In this document: positions 35,125-48,600 of the stretch, one piece after another
Layout of the letters: the number at the start of each line of letters is the position of its first letter
Position numbering within the stretch: position 1 is the stretch's first letter
Assembly: GCA_018398815.1 (NCBI GenBank)
Contig: CM031602.1
Location: 98,900,857 to 98,964,856 of the forward strand
Direction: 5' to 3'
From: Conus ventricosus
Taxonomy: Eukaryota; Mollusca; Gastropoda; Neogastropoda; Conidae
DNA length: 64,000 bases
Position numbers and translations under genes: made by a program
The notes under the pieces: generated by a model
What the model was told of the DNA's origin: nothing
The model's database searches: none
Seen by the model: the letters and a program-made list of their open reading frames with translations, nothing else

Positions 35125-35289
35125 AAGATACTTGATACATGAAAAAAGAGAAGAAGAAAAAAAAAAGTTAGAAAAGACAAATTGGTTAAGTACATGAAAA
35201 AGGGATGATTTATGCTTTTGAGATTACTTGGTATTACTTATGGTTTTTTTATTTTATTTATATTTATGGTTTTTTAAAATTATTTTTTT

Positions 35290-36388
35290 ACCGCAGTGTG
35301 GCTTAATAATATTAATAACAACAGATATTGTGGTGTCTTATTCGTTGATTTTAAAAAAGCATTCGATGTCATTGACCACAATCTCCTTATTCGAAAAATG
35401 GAGATATACGGTCTTTCAAAATCCGCCTTATCCTTCTAAAATCATACATCACAAAACGACAACAATGCGTCTTATCGGGGACGGCTGTCTCTTCTATAAC
35501 AACTCTTAAGTATGGCGTTCCACAAGGCTCCATTTTAGGCCCGTTACTCTTCTCAATCTACATTAATGACCTACCCCTACATGTGAGATCTACATGCGAC
35601 CTCTTTGCAGATGACACCACAATTCACACCAGCCATAATGATCCTTCCAGTCTTTCAAAACATTTGCAAGAGAGTACCAACGACCTTGTAAAATGGACCG
35701 AACTAAATCATATGTCACTTCACCCTCAAAAAACAAAACTCATGTACATTACAACTAGGCAAAAAAGACAAAAGCTCACCAATGATTTCCCTCCTATACA
35801 CCTCAATAATGTACGTGTGGAACAAGTCACTCATCATAAAGTATTAGGACTAATAATTGACAATAGTCTCAGCTGGAATCCCCACGTAACGTTACTATGC
35901 AAAAAGCTCTCCCAGAAAGTCTATCAGCTCACCAAAATCAAACACTTTCTTGACCTTCACTCACGAAAACTTTTTTTCCATGCTCATATTCAGTCTCATG
36001 TTGATTATGCATCGACTATATGGGATTCTGCAAGTGCAAACACACTAAAACCTTTGTTCAGCCTACATAAACGAGCGCTCAAACTAATCCTTCTGAAGAA
36101 AACTAGCCTCGAAAGCTCTGATTATAAACATCTTCACATTCTTCCATTCAGCCAGAGACTCAAATACAAAAAAGGGCTAATGATGCACAGATTCTGACCG
36201 GGAATGCTCCAACAACTTTAATGAGACGATTCTCAAAAGTCTCGTCGAGAAACTCCCACAACTCCATATCCCAATCCCAGAATTGACCTATTTAAATCAA
36301 GTCTAACGTACTCGGGAACCTCTTTGTGGAACCCCCTTCCAGAATACATCAAACAAATCAATTGTACCACAACTTTCAAAAAACACAG
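35290..36388 (+). mobile_element. LINE-F: reverse transcriptase fragment, plus strand
   Basis: A 5'-truncated LINE that ends in the last part of ORF2 directly against (AG)n, with no 3' UTR or tail. It occupies the place in the right arm where LINE-A sits in the left arm, but in the opposite sense relative to the arm. Confidence 0.82.
35320..36380 (+). pseudogene. LINE-F reverse transcriptase, palm to C-terminus
   Basis: Palm motif A 'LVFVDFKKAFDVIDHN' is split by a shift (near 35330-35385); then 'GVPQGSILGPLLFSIYIND' (35513-35570) and the catalytic FADD at 35604-35615 in 'CDLFADDTTIHTSH'. Next are 'WTELNHMSLHPQKTKLMYI' (35694), 'HKVLGLIIDNSLSWNPHV' (35835), 'VDYASTIWDSA' (36000) and 'HKRALKLIL' (36067). 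The frame from 35583 to 36197 is open for 204 codons; a later shift gives 'RIDLFKSS' and 'GTSLWNPLPEYIK' up to about 36360. The domain is relatively well kept, but fingers and endonuclease are missing. Confidence 0.83.
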
Positions 36389-36484
36389 AGAGAGAGGGGA
36401 GAGAGGGGAGAGAGAGAGAGAGAGAGAGAGGATGAGAGAGGAGAGAGACGAGAGAGAGAGAGAGAGCGAGGAGAGAGAGAGAGG
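36389..36484. repeat. (AG)n microsatellite
   Basis: An interrupted AG tract; counterpart of the (CT)n at 2186-2408. Confidence 0.9.
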
Positions 36485-38084
36485 ACGTGATTAAACTGCT
36501 AATTTTGCGTCTTCCTTCAGTATCATCCCATGTCCACTGTTGCTGTCTTTTTGCCTCATTTACCTGTTTCTGTTCTGTGAAATCTGTACACCTTGTTATG
36601 CTAATTTTACAGGTGGGCATGGTACAGACAGTCATGGTGGTAATCATATTAATTTAAATAAAGATAGTAATAGATAGTATTATTGCTATGAGTATAAGCC
36701 AGACAGTGTAGAGACCTCTCTGCCACTGTAGGTACGAGGGAAAGCTACGACTCAGAGTACACGGCTCCACTGGTGAGTCATCACATCTGGCCAGCGCTGA
36801 TGCAGGGGATGAGGGTGGTGGTAAAAGGGGAGGCAACACTCGCGCGGAGCATCTTGGTGAGTGAAGTTTCTTTATAAGGAAATTCTGTGTATCCCACGGT
36901 TTGATGTCAGGCAGAAATGAGAGGTTTACAATGTTCAAAGTCAGAAAGCCTGTAAAAGGAGAAGTGTTCACTTTAGTTCTTTGGCTATAAGTTTTAGGTT
37001 CTCCGATTCTAGCATTGGTGAGTTTTTTGCAGATGCGAACATTTCGATCCCCCCCCCCCCCCCTTTTAAGTAGCTTCTTTCCAGCTTCGGGGATGATGTG
37101 TTAACAGCAGTTGTTTGTTCATTCTTGGGGAAGTGTTGGTTCAGTCAGCAGATAAGAGCCTTGCATGTGTTTTTCTCAGAAGCCAGAGGTCGATTGTGAT
37201 TGTGGACAAACATTTTGCAAAGGAGGTAAAGCACTGATTTCTCTTTGTTTCATTAGAAAACGATCATAGTCGGAGGATGAAAGCTTCTTGCTGTTTTACT
37301 TGATAAAAACCTTGGTGTTTCGTTATTTTAATTTTATTACTATTTTTGTTATAGATAACATGGTGCCATTCCTGTCAAATACTCAAACAGTAAATAAAAT
37401 ATTTCCAAAAAGTTTGCAACAGCAACAAAAGGGGAGGGGGAGGGGGGGGGGGAGAATATATGAAAAGAGAGTTACTTGAATCTCTTTAAAATTAAAAAAA
37501 AAGATTACGCAAACTTCTCTATGCTTAATGAATTAGAAATTAAAAAAAAAAGATTTTGATAGTATACAAGACAGTTTGTAGATAACAGATGAGGAAAACC
37601 CCACACATGTTCCCTCATCTGCTGCAAGTGCTGGACATGAATTGTATGAAAAGCCATCCAGTTGTAAACGTTCGGGCATTTCACAGCATATGGACTCTGC
37701 TCTTTTACATATCTAGAATGCCAGCACACAACGTGTTAGTACCCGAATAAATCCAGACACTTTGTATGAAACGTTGAAACATTAAAGATAGCATTTGACT
37801 GCCCGTCTGTAAAAAACGCACAGACATTGCATGGTGAGCACGTCTTAATTTTATTTGAAAAGAAAAAAAAGAAAGAAAAAAGACGGTGGGAAAAAAATAG
37901 GACGCAAGCCCCACCCAAAAAAAGAAAAAAAAAGGGAAATAAAAAGGAAAAAAAAGAAGGAAAAAAAGAGAAAAATTGGAGGTTGAAGGAAAAAACAAAA
38001 AGAGCTGTGAACATGTCAAAGCTTTTGGAACCCCTGGAATTGTTGTTCAATAAAAAAATAAAAAAATTAAAAAAACATGGAAGT
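36485..38084. other. Right-arm outer segment, mirror of 576-2185
   Basis: See the left-arm entry. It has C16 at 37049-37064 and A/T-rich low-complexity DNA from 37850 to 38075. A degraded third copy lies at about 47350-48360. Confidence 0.75.
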
Positions 38085-38087
38085 GCA

Positions 38088-38133
<46 letters not shown>

Positions 38134-38211
38134 ACACACACACACACACACACACCCCACACACACACACACACAACACACACACACACACACACGCACG
38201 CACGCACGCCC

Positions 38212-38259
<48 letters not shown>

Positions 38260-38268
38260 CACACACAG
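38085..38268. repeat. (CA)n-(GCAC)n microsatellite
   Basis: A CA tract containing about ten GCAC units at 38194-38246. Confidence 0.93.
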
Positions 38269-38449
38269 ATAATTTAATGCCTCTGTCTGAATGGTTCCAG
38301 CATGGCGGCGTCTAAGACTGCTGGGACGGTAAGGTTGATGTTTGAAGTCAGAGAAATGAGCAGTGTTGTGTGGATAGCGCTGTCTTGTGAGAGAACAGAT
38401 TGTTGTCAGCCTTTGTGATCCATTCACCTGTATGTGTTGTGGAACATCT

Positions 38450-39571
38450 TGACAATTGGCTGGCTGTTGTGATATGCTGACACACTGGAGGACTGTCCAC
38501 AGTGAACACTAGAACATCTGTACAATGGCCAGCTGTTGTGTTGAGATATGCTGACACTCTGTGGAGACTGTCCACAGTGACCACTAGCTGTCATTCTGCC
38601 GTGTGATATGACACACTGTGGACACTGTCCACAGTGACCATAGCTGTCATTCTGCTGTGTGATATGACACACTGTGGACAGTGTCCACGGTGACAACAAC
38701 CTATCATTCTGCAGTGTGATATGACACATGTGGAGACTGTCCACGGTGACCACTAGCTGTCATTTGCCGTGTGATATGACACACTGTGGACAGTGTCCAC
38801 GGTGACCACTAGCTGTCATTCTACAGTGTGATATGACACACTGTGGACAGTGTCCACGGTGACCACTAGCTATCATTCTGCAGTGTGATATGACACACTG
38901 TGGACAGTGTCCACGGTGACCACTAGCTGTCATTCTACAGTGTGATATGACACACTGTGGGGGACTGTCCACGGTGACCACTAGCTGTCATTCTACAGTG
39001 TGATATGACACACTGTGGACAGTGTCCACGGTGACAACAACCTATCATTCTGCAGTGTGATATGACACACTGTGGAGACTGTCCACGGTGACCCCTAGCT
39101 ATCATTCTGCAGTGTGATATGGACACACTGTGGCACTGTCCACGGTGACCACTAGCTGTCATTCTGCAGTGTGATATGACACACTGTGGACACTGTCCAC
39201 GGTGACCACTAGCTGTCATTCTGCAGTGTGATATGACACACTGTGGACACTGTCCACAGTGACCCCTAGCTGTCATTCTGCAGTGTGATATGACACACTG
39301 TGGACACTGTCCACGGTGACCACTAGCTATCATTCTGCAGTGTGATATGACACACTGTGGAGACTGTCCACGGTGACCACTAGCTGTCATTGTGCGGTGT
39401 GATATGACACACTGTGGACAGTGTCACGGTGACCACTAGCTGTCATTGTGCGGTGTGATATTTACACACTGTGGACAGTGTCCACGGTGACCACTAGCTG
39501 TCGTTCTGCAGTGTGATATGACACACTGTGGAGACTGTCCACAGTGACCACTAGCTGTCATTGTGCGGTGT
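38450..39571. repeat. 57-bp minisatellite, about 19-20 copies, palindromic core
   Basis: Each unit holds 'gtggacagtgtccac' (or 'cactgtccac' variants), a 7-bp inverted repeat around one base, plus 'ccactagctgtcattctgca'. 57 bp is 19 codons, which explains long minus-strand frames with 'GHRGQCPQCVISHCR' repeats. There is no start or splice context to support coding. Degraded copies are at about 48760-49885 and inverted ones at 1-250. Confidence 0.95.
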
Positions 39572-39730
39572 GTTTGTCTGTGTGACTTTTTCTCTTTATG
39601 GGTCTGGCATTGTACTGTCTGTCTTGAGAGTTTTGATCTTTTTGTTTTTTTGGAAGTCCCAAATCAAGCAGGGTGCCTAGTGCCTACAACATGGCCTCAT
39701 TTGATTTTGCATTCAGGATGTTGAAAATGT
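39572..39730. other. Spacer between two minisatellites
   Basis: About 160 bp of unique sequence; nothing recognised. Confidence 0.5.
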
Positions 39731-40080
39731 GTAACTTACGTTACAGATTGAGGCAGACACTGTTTAGATATGTCTGTGTTGTAACTTACGTTACAGATTG
39801 AGGAAGACACTGTGTAGATATGTCTGTGTTGTAACTTACGTTACAAATTGAGGCAGACACCGTGTAGATATGTCTGTGTTATAACTTACGTTACAAATTG
39901 AGGAAGGACACTGTGTAGATATATCTGTGTTGTAACATGTTACAAAATGAGGTAGATATGTGTAGATGTCTGTGTTGTAACTTACGTTACAAATTGAGAA
40001 AGACACTTTGTAGATATGTCTATGTTGTAACATGTTACAAATTGAGGCAGACACTTGTAGATGTGTGTGTTGTAACTGTG
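39731..40080. repeat. 50-bp minisatellite, about 7 copies, inverted-repeat core
   Basis: Units begin 'gtaacttacgttac' (5-bp stems, 4-base loop) and contain 'gtagatatgtctgtgtt'. Two later units have lost the core's centre. Degraded copies lie at 50085-50440. Confidence 0.92.
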
Positions 40081-40840
40081 TTGTCAGGTCTTAGGATGTC
40101 CTCTGTGACATTGCCAGTGGAAGAGTAAGAGCTGTCACTGAAATTGGTTGCATTCTGTGAATAAGTATGAATGTGGATGATGTCATGAAGATGCCCAAAG
40201 GCGTGTGGCATGTGTCAGGGTAGGCTGCTGCAGGGACAGACAAAATGACATATGCTTTCTTCAGCTGGTGACCCGATAGGTAATGAACATCCTTAGCAAG
40301 GGAGAAATGTCTAGTTGATAAAGGTCTTTCCTTCAAAACTAAACTTCATGTTGTAAAGTTAGAATTTACATTTAAAACAAAAAAAAGGGGGGGGGGGGGG
40401 GGGGGGGGATTGATGGTCAGAATTTTGATCCCGATTTGTGTTTTTCTTTCCGTTTTTCCTTCTTTAGTGAATTTCTTCAGGTGTTGGTTATTCAGGACGT
40501 AACTGCTACACCATTAACATTAGTATCATTATAATTATCTGTATTATTTCTATGTGTTGGTAGTGATGATGATGATGGTGATTATTATTATGCTGACGTC
40601 TAGCTGGAACAGGAACAGAAAGGGATGTAGCTTAATGTGGAGACAGGCACTGGGTGGGGTCAACACCTGAAATCTGTGCTGAGGAATGTTTTGTGACAAG
40701 AAAGTTAAAAATGCAATTCATTACTACACTAAATACACATAAATGATTGTAAATCACACCACCACAGGGAGAAAACAGTGCTTGTTAGAGACTATGGATG
40801 ATTGTAAATACCACCACAGGGAGAAAAAAAAGTGCTCATG
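40081..40840. other. Unassigned DNA with G23 run
   Basis: Contains G23 at 40387-40409 and a short 'gatgatgatgatggtg' stretch near 40565; nothing recognisable as a gene. The 5' end of LINE-G may lie within it. Confidence 0.5.
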
Positions 40841-41595
40841 TGTCTGTGGAAAGCGTTTCGCTACCACCCGTGGCATGAGATCCCCAGAACAAAGATGGGA
40901 TGTGTGAAGACTCATCTGAATGAGCAGCAGCGCACTGCATCAGCAGATAAGACGTCGGAAGACCCAAAGGCCAGGATTTAAACCACAGTGCCAAGGACAT
41001 CCACGCTGTTGGTTCGGATGAGGAATTTGCACAGGCCCTCGATGCCCGGCGCCTGAAACTCAACCTGCCACGAGGCAAACGAAACTGAAGATTGGGAGAA
41101 ACTGGATGCAAAAATCGTCCAAAGACTCGATGCACTGATAGGGAAAAGCACCCTGGAACACAAACTAGCCACATATGGGGACATTGTGTATGCCACATGT
41201 AGAGACGCCTATGGAGTAAAAATACCAAAGAGAAAACACCTCCAAAGAAATCCAGACGCCAAGAAAAGATGGACAAGATCAGAGTCCAAAAGAACAACCT
41301 CAAGAAGCAAATGAAGACCGCACTGCCCGCTGAAAAACAAGGCTTGGAAAAACTGTGGGAAGACCTGAAAGAAAAACACAGCGCCTCAGCAAAGCGGAAT
41401 CTGCGAGGAAGAGGAAAAAGCAAAAAGAAGAAGACACAAGAGCGCTTCTTCAGAGACCCCTTCCCGTTTGCCAGAACACTGTTTGAGCAGCAAATCTGGG
41501 ACCCCAAGTGTGGACAAAGGAGTTCTTGAGCGATCTGAGGAAAAATATCTGACTCACAGAGAAAGCACACTGACATCAAGGTCTGGTTGTGGGCA
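40841..41595 (+). mobile_element. LINE-G, 5' part, cut by an assembly join
   Basis: Clean copy of the start of a LINE whose RT region is seen only in the degraded copy at 52065-54400. Frames give 'WEKLDAKIVQRLDALIGKS' (41095), 'YGDIVYATCRDAYGVKIPKR' (41175), then (41269-41529) 'ALPAEKQGLEKLWEDLKEKH', 'KKKTQERFFRDPFPFARTLF'. The 'F-dPF-FAR-LF' phrase precedes the RT in a group of LINEs lacking a 5' APE domain; I cannot name the clade with certainty. The sequence stops at about 41595, mid-element, exactly where the degraded duplicate begins. Confidence 0.7.
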
Positions 41596-41739
41596 TAACT
41601 TGGAAAAAAACCCCGGGGGTTTATGGACTGTGTTTTGATTTAAAAAACAAAAACTTTCTGTTTTGTACAGAAATTGAGTGCCCCCCGCTGTGTTTTTTTT
41701 AAAACCTAAAGGGTTTTTCTGAATTTTGGACTGATGGGG

Positions 41740-41916
41740 GACGAAAACCGGGGGGTGAGAACCGCAACCCAAAGATCTTGCCTCCAGACACGTTTTATGC
41801 CTTTTTTTCACCGTTCATCCGTGAAGCGGAAAAAACTGGCCTGCAGATGATGCTTTGGCCCACCCAGGGGGAAAATTTGTGGCAGCCACGGATGCAGACT
41901 CTTTGATGATTCCCAA
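41740..41916 (+). pseudogene. SPATA18: Degraded copy of SPATA18-like exon 3
   Basis: Recognisable by 'gaaccgcaacccaaagatc', 'cttgcctccagacacg' and 'ggcagccacggatgcag'. Indels destroy the frame, the acceptor 'gatgcag' reads 'gatgggg' and the donor reads 'aaggagc'. It is almost certainly the same exon as 31650-31822 sequenced badly. Confidence 0.8.
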
Positions 41917-42149
41917 GGAGCTCTGCTTCTTTTGTTTGGGACCTGTTTTTGTTTTTATGTATCTTTGGGGCCTGTGTTTGTGTGTATACCTGTATATGTG
42001 GTGCGTCCTTGTGTTTGTGTGTGTGTTGTGGTGGTTTTTTTTGAGGAGAGATAGTTTTAGATAAGAGAAAAGAGAGAGGAGAGAGGAAGAGAGAGAGAAA
42101 AAGGGGGAGAAGAGAGAGAGAAAAGAGAAAAGAGGAGGGGAAACTAAAG

Positions 42150-44340
42150 GGACCAAGACCCCAAAGACTCAAAAACTTTTTTACTCGGGGTATAAAATTT
42201 TAGGCAGTCCCCTTTTCTTCCATTGTCCTTGCTATTTACACCCTTTCAAAAACAGACTGCCCCATTTTAAATTTAAAGACAAAAACCCCCAATAAAATAA
42301 AATAAAAACTTTAATAATTTAACAATAAAAATGTAAAAAGAATAATAATTTTTTTAAAAAAAAAAACCATAAAAAAAAACAAACCCCAGTCAACCTACGC
42401 GCGTGCGCTAAAAATGCATGCAAAAGCCCCACATACATGCACGCTGCGCATACCCCAAAAAACAACCCATACCCACCCAAACCCCCCAACAAAAACCACA
42501 CACACCCAAACACACAAACCACAAAACACACACACACACACACCACACACACACACACAAAACACAAAACACAAACACACCCACACACACAACACACACA
42601 CACACACACACCCCCCTTTTAAATTACTTATTATGAGGCAAGTTTAAAAAGTAGGGCGTTAAAGGACTAGATAAAAAGGTTGATTTATTGTTCAAGTAAA
42701 TTTTTAAGTACTCCCTGATTTGAAGGAGGGCGGGGTTTGCATTTTTGGGGGCAAAAGGGGACCACACAAAAGGGGCCAAAAATATGCAAAACGATTTGAA
42801 AAAATAAATTGGGAAAACCGGGGTAAAATTTAAATTTATTTGAATCAAATGCGTTGTTCCCAATTTGGATAAACTCGCAAGAATGTTGGCGCCATTTTTC
42901 ATGGATTTTTAAAACATTGTACTGCCTTTTTAATAGGTCATTTTGGCTCTGCGAAGGGTAACATCATTATTTTTGAAAAATTTTCCCCCGTGGTTGATAG
43001 AGATTTGTCGGAAAAATAATTTTTAAACCCCGTCTATGCTTTAAGTTGATCCTTTTTATGGGGATTTTCACCCCCACCCCCTCCAACGTGGACGCATATT
43101 TGATGTTGAAAAAGGGCAAGGGGCCTTAAAAAAAATAATTTCCGGATTTTTGGGGTGCAACAAAAAAACGAGTTTTTTGAGTAAAAAAAAATTGCGAGCC
43201 AACGTTTGAAAACAGGTTTTATATTGATTGCCATTTAAAGTTCTCATAAAAGATCACGCCAAAGGGGACACGGTGTTTCGGAAACCCCCCCTCGAAAAAG
43301 GGTTTCACTCTTTTTGGTCAACATAAGGCTTCGTTAAGTTTCTGTCCCCCCCCGATGCTGGGACCATACATTTTGTTTTGTGCGGATTAAGGACCTTTGG
43401 GTTTTGGTTTTGAAACCCTTTCTAAAAATCAGTGATCCTTTGTTGAAACCGATATTTGTCAGACATGATTTTGTACCCACACAGGAAAAAAAATATCGTC
43501 ACAACGATCCCAGCTGAATCATTGTAGATTTTTTCAACGGTAGGTCATTTAAAAAAAATACAAAAAGGAGAAGAGGCCCAAAGGGACAGAGCCTTTTTGG
43601 AACCCCAAACAGCTCACAAATTCCTTAAAGGGGGAAAAAGTACCGTTTTAAGTAAACACGCGGGGTCCGCTTTCAAGGTTTTCCGGGAAAGAAATTTACT
43701 ATTTCCCAAAGATTTTAAAATTTTGCAGTCTTTTTTAAAAAAAATTGTTTTGGTCCAAATCAAACGCTTTTTTAAAAAATCGAGGAAAACAGTTCCAGTG
43801 ATTTTTCTTTCGTTGATGGCTGATAGCCATGTATCACAGGGGCGTTTTAAAAGGCCCGTGGGCATGGGGAGAGGGAAAAGACAAAAAAGCCCAAACAAGA
43901 CAAAATTCTTTATTTTGGGGAAATAATGATAACACTAACTTTGTTTTTTTTACACCCCATTCCTCCCCCTAAAGTAGGGACAACAAAAAAGCAGTAAAAT
44001 AAATTAATGAAGAAATCAAAAAAGCAAGCAAAAGCGGTCATGTAATCATAGAGGAACATAAAATAAATAGAAAAAAATAATTAAAAAACAAAACAAAAAA
44101 TAAGAAAAACAATAACAAAACAACAACAAAAATGATAAAACAAAAAAAAAAAATGAAATAAAAAAGGAAAAATAATTTAAAAAAGGGAAGGTGAGAGGGG
44201 GTGGTAGGGAGTGATTTGGGCGGGGGAAAACCCTTGGGAAAGTGTATAAAACGTACACGTTTGGCATGTAGGGAAAACGCCCAGGGGAAGTAAATTTGAC
44301 AAGGTGCGTACATATTTAAACCCAAAACAAATACACGACT
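42150..44340 (-). mobile_element. Degraded copies of LINE-D and LINE-E
   Basis: LINE-D 3' tail 'ccaaagactcaaaaactt' is at 42155-42180, its CA tract at 42480-42615, and its RT remnants run to about 43860. LINE-E is recognisable from 'caagacaaaattctttattt' at 43894. All frames are broken. Confidence 0.75.
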
Positions 44341-44344
44341 TTGG

Positions 44345-45340
44345 GCCCCAAAAAAAAAAAAAAATAGAGAGTGAAAAAGAGAGAGAGGAGAAAAAGGGGG
44401 GGAAAGGGGGGGGGGGTGGAAAATAGAGAGAGGAAAAGAGAGAGGAAGGAAAATTTAAAAAGAGAAAAACGCCGAACTTTTAAAAAAGTGAGAGAGGGGG
44501 GGGGGAGAAAAAAGAAAAAAAAAAAAAAGAGAAAAGGGGAAGGGGAAAAGAGAGAGAGGGGGAAAGGAGAGAGTAGAGAGAGAAAAGGGAAGAAGAGAGG
44601 GAGAGGGGGGGAAAAGAGAGAAAGAGGAAAAAGGCTGGAAAAAACCAAAACCAAAATTTTACCCTTTAAAAAAAATCAAACAAAAAAATTAAGAAATAAA
44701 AATTAAAAAATTTGGGGGGGGGGGGGGGGAGGAGAAAAAAGAAGAAAAAAAAAAAAAAAAAAAAGAGAGAGAGAAAAGTGAGGGGGGAAAAAAGAAGGCA
44801 GGAGAGAGGAGAGGCATGAGGGGGAGGGAGAAAAGGGGAAAAGAGAAAAGAGAGGATGGAAGGGGAGAGGGGGGAAAAGAGAGAGAAGAAGAAGGAATGA
44901 AAAAAGGGGGAAAAACAAAATTTTAAAAGCCTGTTTTAAAAACCCCAGACAAAAAAAACAACAAAAAAACAAACACAAACACAGGGCACAAAAACCACAA
45001 CAAAAGAAAAACAGGAAGAGAAATAAGGAAAAAAAAAAACAAATAATAAGAAATCAGAACCAATGAAAAAAGAAAGAAGAAAAAAAAAAAGAAAAGGGGG
45101 AAAAGGAAAGTACAATGAAAAAGGAGGGGGAAGCAATTGTGAGAAGGAAAATAAGGAAAAAAAGGGAAAATTTTTACAAAAAAAAGAGGGGGTTAAAAAA
45201 AAAAAAACCCATTTTTTTTCTTTTTTCATAATTTTTTTTAAATCCCTTTTGAAACCACCCCCCAAACAAAAAAAAAAAACACCACAAACCCCCACCTTCA
45301 AAACAAACACAAAAAACACACCCCCACCCAACTCACCCCC
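44345..45340. repeat. Degraded A/G- and C/A-rich low-complexity DNA
   Basis: Corresponds to the AG blocks and CA tract at 34214-35124, with smeared G and A runs. Confidence 0.7.
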
Positions 45341-45449
45341 CAAAAAAACCTTTAAATATTTAAAAAATATTTTTACCCAAAATCTTAATTACTTTAAAAA
45401 TTAAGAAGAAAAAAAAAATTTTTTGAAAACCCAAATTTTACCCCAGAAA

Positions 45450-46200
45450 AGGGGGCCTTAATTTTAAACTTTTGAAAAATTCCCCGTTATTACAATGGGT
45501 TTTTTTTAAAAAAAATTTAATTTATGGAAAAAAAAATTTTTTACCACATTTTCCCCTTAAAAATTATAAAAAACCCAACAAAAAATTGGGGTTTATAATT
45601 TCGGGGGAAATTTAAAAAAAGAATTTAAAAAAGTCTTTCCCAAAATTTTCCAGCCCAAAAAATAAAATTTTACTCTTTAAAAACCCCCAAAAATTTTTTC
45701 CCAGTAAATTCATCCAAAAACACAACAAATGGTTTTTTAAAGGGGGAAGGCCCCTAAAAAAAAATTTTAAGTACTGGCGTTAAAAACAACCCCCAAAAAA
45801 TTTGGGAAAACCCGTTAAAAAACTCTTCCAACTTCCTTTAGCCTTAAAACCCTAAGGGAAAAAGTTTCTACCAATGCCCCAAACTTTGAGAGACTCCAAA
45901 ATTCCCCGAAAACCCCCCCAAAAATTTTTTCCATCCCCCTTTTTAAAAGAATTACCAAGATTTTTTAAAATATGGGGAACCCTAAACCCCCTTTCCCACA
46001 AAAAACCCTCAAAAAACAAAAACAATTTCAAAAACAGGAAAAAAGGAAAAAGGGGAAAAGTTTTTAAAAAATAAAGGAAGGTGGAAAAGAATTTTAAGAA
46101 TTAGGACAATTTAAAGCAATTTTTTTTTGCTTTTCCCCGTAAACCCCCATGAAAAATCCCATCCCCAAGGTTTGGGTCTTTTTGCCCCAAAAAAACCCTT
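45450..46200 (+). pseudogene. Degraded copy of LINE-F (5' two thirds)
   Basis: 45768-45840 tracks 35503-35560 ('aagtactggcgtt' against 'aagtatggcgtt'), and 45864-45920 tracks 35583-35640. The rest of LINE-F and its AG flank appear collapsed before 46250. Confidence 0.55.
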
Positions 46201-47349
46201 TTTTCCTTAAAAACTTCATTTTAGAAATTTTTTTCCATGTCAACCAGTCCAGGGTTTGGAAATCATATTAATTTAAAATAAAAAATAATAAATTTTCATT
46301 TAATTAAACCAGCTTTTTAAAACCCTAATCCCGGGAAGGGGAAATAACAGCCCTCAAAAGGGGGGCCCCCCCATGTTTTTTTCAACATTTTTCCCCTGAA
46401 GGGGGGAATTTAAAAATCCCCAAGGGTAATAAAGACAAAAGGAAAATTCGGGCCCCCGGGGAATGCCCAACTTTTAAATGAAGTTTCAAAAGTTCCAAAA
46501 AATAAAACCCAAATTCTCCCAAAAAAAACCCCCAAAAATTTCCAAAAAAGAAAAAAAGAACTGGGAAAAATTTTGTGGTTTTTCCCTTTAAAAAACCAAA
46601 AAAAACCCCTTGGTCCCAAACCCTTTCCCCAAAAAACAAAAGGGAAAAGTAAAAAAAAACCAAAAGCGGAAAAAATTTTTAAAAAGAATGAACGGAAAAA
46701 AAATATAAAAAATTTTTAAATTTTTATTTTTTTCTTTTCGGGTATCCCCCAAAGGGCCCAACTTTTCCCTTTTTTTAAAAATTTTTTAACCTTTTCCGGG
46801 GTGAAAGGGGGAAAACCTTTTTAAGAATTTTCCCCCGGGGGCATACACCCCCCCCCCCAATTTTTTAAATCTTATTAATTTAAAATTTTTAAAAGGGTTT
46901 AGTTTTTTTAGTATTTTTTTTGGTTTCCATTTTGGGAAGGGATTTCTGCCACTTTTATTAACGGCCCGGAACCCCTTCCTTTCAAGTTAAATTTTAACGG
47001 GAAATATCCTTTTTCAAATTTTTTCCCAACCAAAAATGAATTTTTTAATTTTTTTTAAAACCCCTCCAAGAATTTTCTTTTTTTTCCTTTTTTTTTCTTT
47101 TTTTTTAAAAAATTTTTTTTCCCCCACCTTTTTTAAACTTTCCCTTTTACTTTTTTCCCAAAAGCCAAAAAGGGGGGAAAAAGAGGGCCTTTTAAATTTC
47201 CGGGGGTTTTTTAAATTTTAAATTTCCCCCTCCTTTTTAAAATTTTTTATTTTTTAGATAAATTTTTCCCCCCCCCCAACCTAAAATTTTTTATTCCTTT
47301 ATTGGGGTTTTATTTTCACATTTTTCCCCTTTTTTTCTTAATTTTTTTC

Positions 47350-48408
47350 TCAGAAGAAAGATTTCTTTCTTTTCTCAAAAAAGGGCCAGAGGTCAAATTT
47401 GTGATTTGGAAAAAAAAAAAAATTTTTGGGAAAAAAGGAAGTAAAAGCACTGATTCCTTTTGTTTAAATTAAAAAACCAAAACCTAGTCGGCGGATGAAA
47501 GCTTCTTGCTGTTTTCCCTTGGAAAAAACCCCCCATGGTTTTTTGGGTATTTTAAAAAATTTTATTACTATTTTTTTTTTAATAAAAAGGTGAAAAAAAT
47601 TCCTTTCAAATACCAAACAGTAAAAAAAAAAATTTTTTTCCCAAAAAGTTTTGCAACCCAACAAAAGGGGAGGGGAGGGGGGGGAGAATATATGAAAAGA
47701 GATTTAATTTTAAACCCTTTTTTTAAAATTTAAAAAAAAAAGTTACGAAAAATTCTCAAATTCTTAATGAATTAAAAATTTAAAAAAAAAAAAAATTTTT
47801 AAAATAGTATACAAGCCCGTTTGAAGTTTAACAGAAGGAAACCCCCACCACATTTTCCCTCTTCTGCTGCAAGTGCTGGACGGGAATTGGGTATGAAAGC
47901 CATCCAGTTGAAAATCTTCAGAAATTTCACCCCCAAAATGGACTTGCTCTTAAAAAAATTTCAAGAATCCCAAGCACAAAAACGGTTAGTACCCCCAAAA
48001 AAAAAACCCAGACACCTTTGTATGAAAACGTTGAAAAAAATTAAAAATAGCATTTAAACTGCCCGTCTGAAAAAACCCGCACAGACTTTGCAGGGTTTGG
48101 GCACGTTTTTAATTTTTATTTGAAAAAAAAAAAAAGAAAGAAAAAAAAAAGGGGGGGGAAAAAAAAATAGGGAACCCAAGCCCCCCCCAAAAAAAAGAAA
48201 AAAAAAAAAAATAAAAAGGAAAAAAAAAGAAGGAAAAAAAGAAAAAATTGGGGAGGTTGAAAGAAAAAACAAAAAAAAGCTTGTAAACCTGTCAAAAGCT
48301 TTTGGAACCCCCTTAATTTTTTGTTCAAAAAAAAATAAAAAAATTAAAAAAAAACAGGGGAAGTGCAGACACACACACACACACAAAACACACACCCCCC
48401 CCCTAAAA

Positions 48409-48439
<31 letters not shown>

Positions 48440-48600
48440 ACACACACACAAAACACACACACACAAAACACACACACCCCCACAAACACCCCCCCCGCAC
48501 GCAACGCACGCAAGCACGCACGCACCCCCACGCACGCACCCCACCCCACACCCCAAAACACACAAACACAATTTTTTAAATTTTGCCCTTTTCTGAAGGG
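47350..48600. other. Degraded copy of the right-arm outer segment and CA/GCAC tract
   Basis: 'aaagcttcttgctgttttcc' near 47498 and 'aaagccatccagttg' near 47897 match 37281 and 37651; the CA/GCAC tract is at 48368-48575. Confidence 0.8.

Noticed and set aside
38424..39390. 19-residue repeat protein on the minus strand of the 57-bp array
   Set aside because: Period is 19 codons; frames break in several units and no coding context exists.
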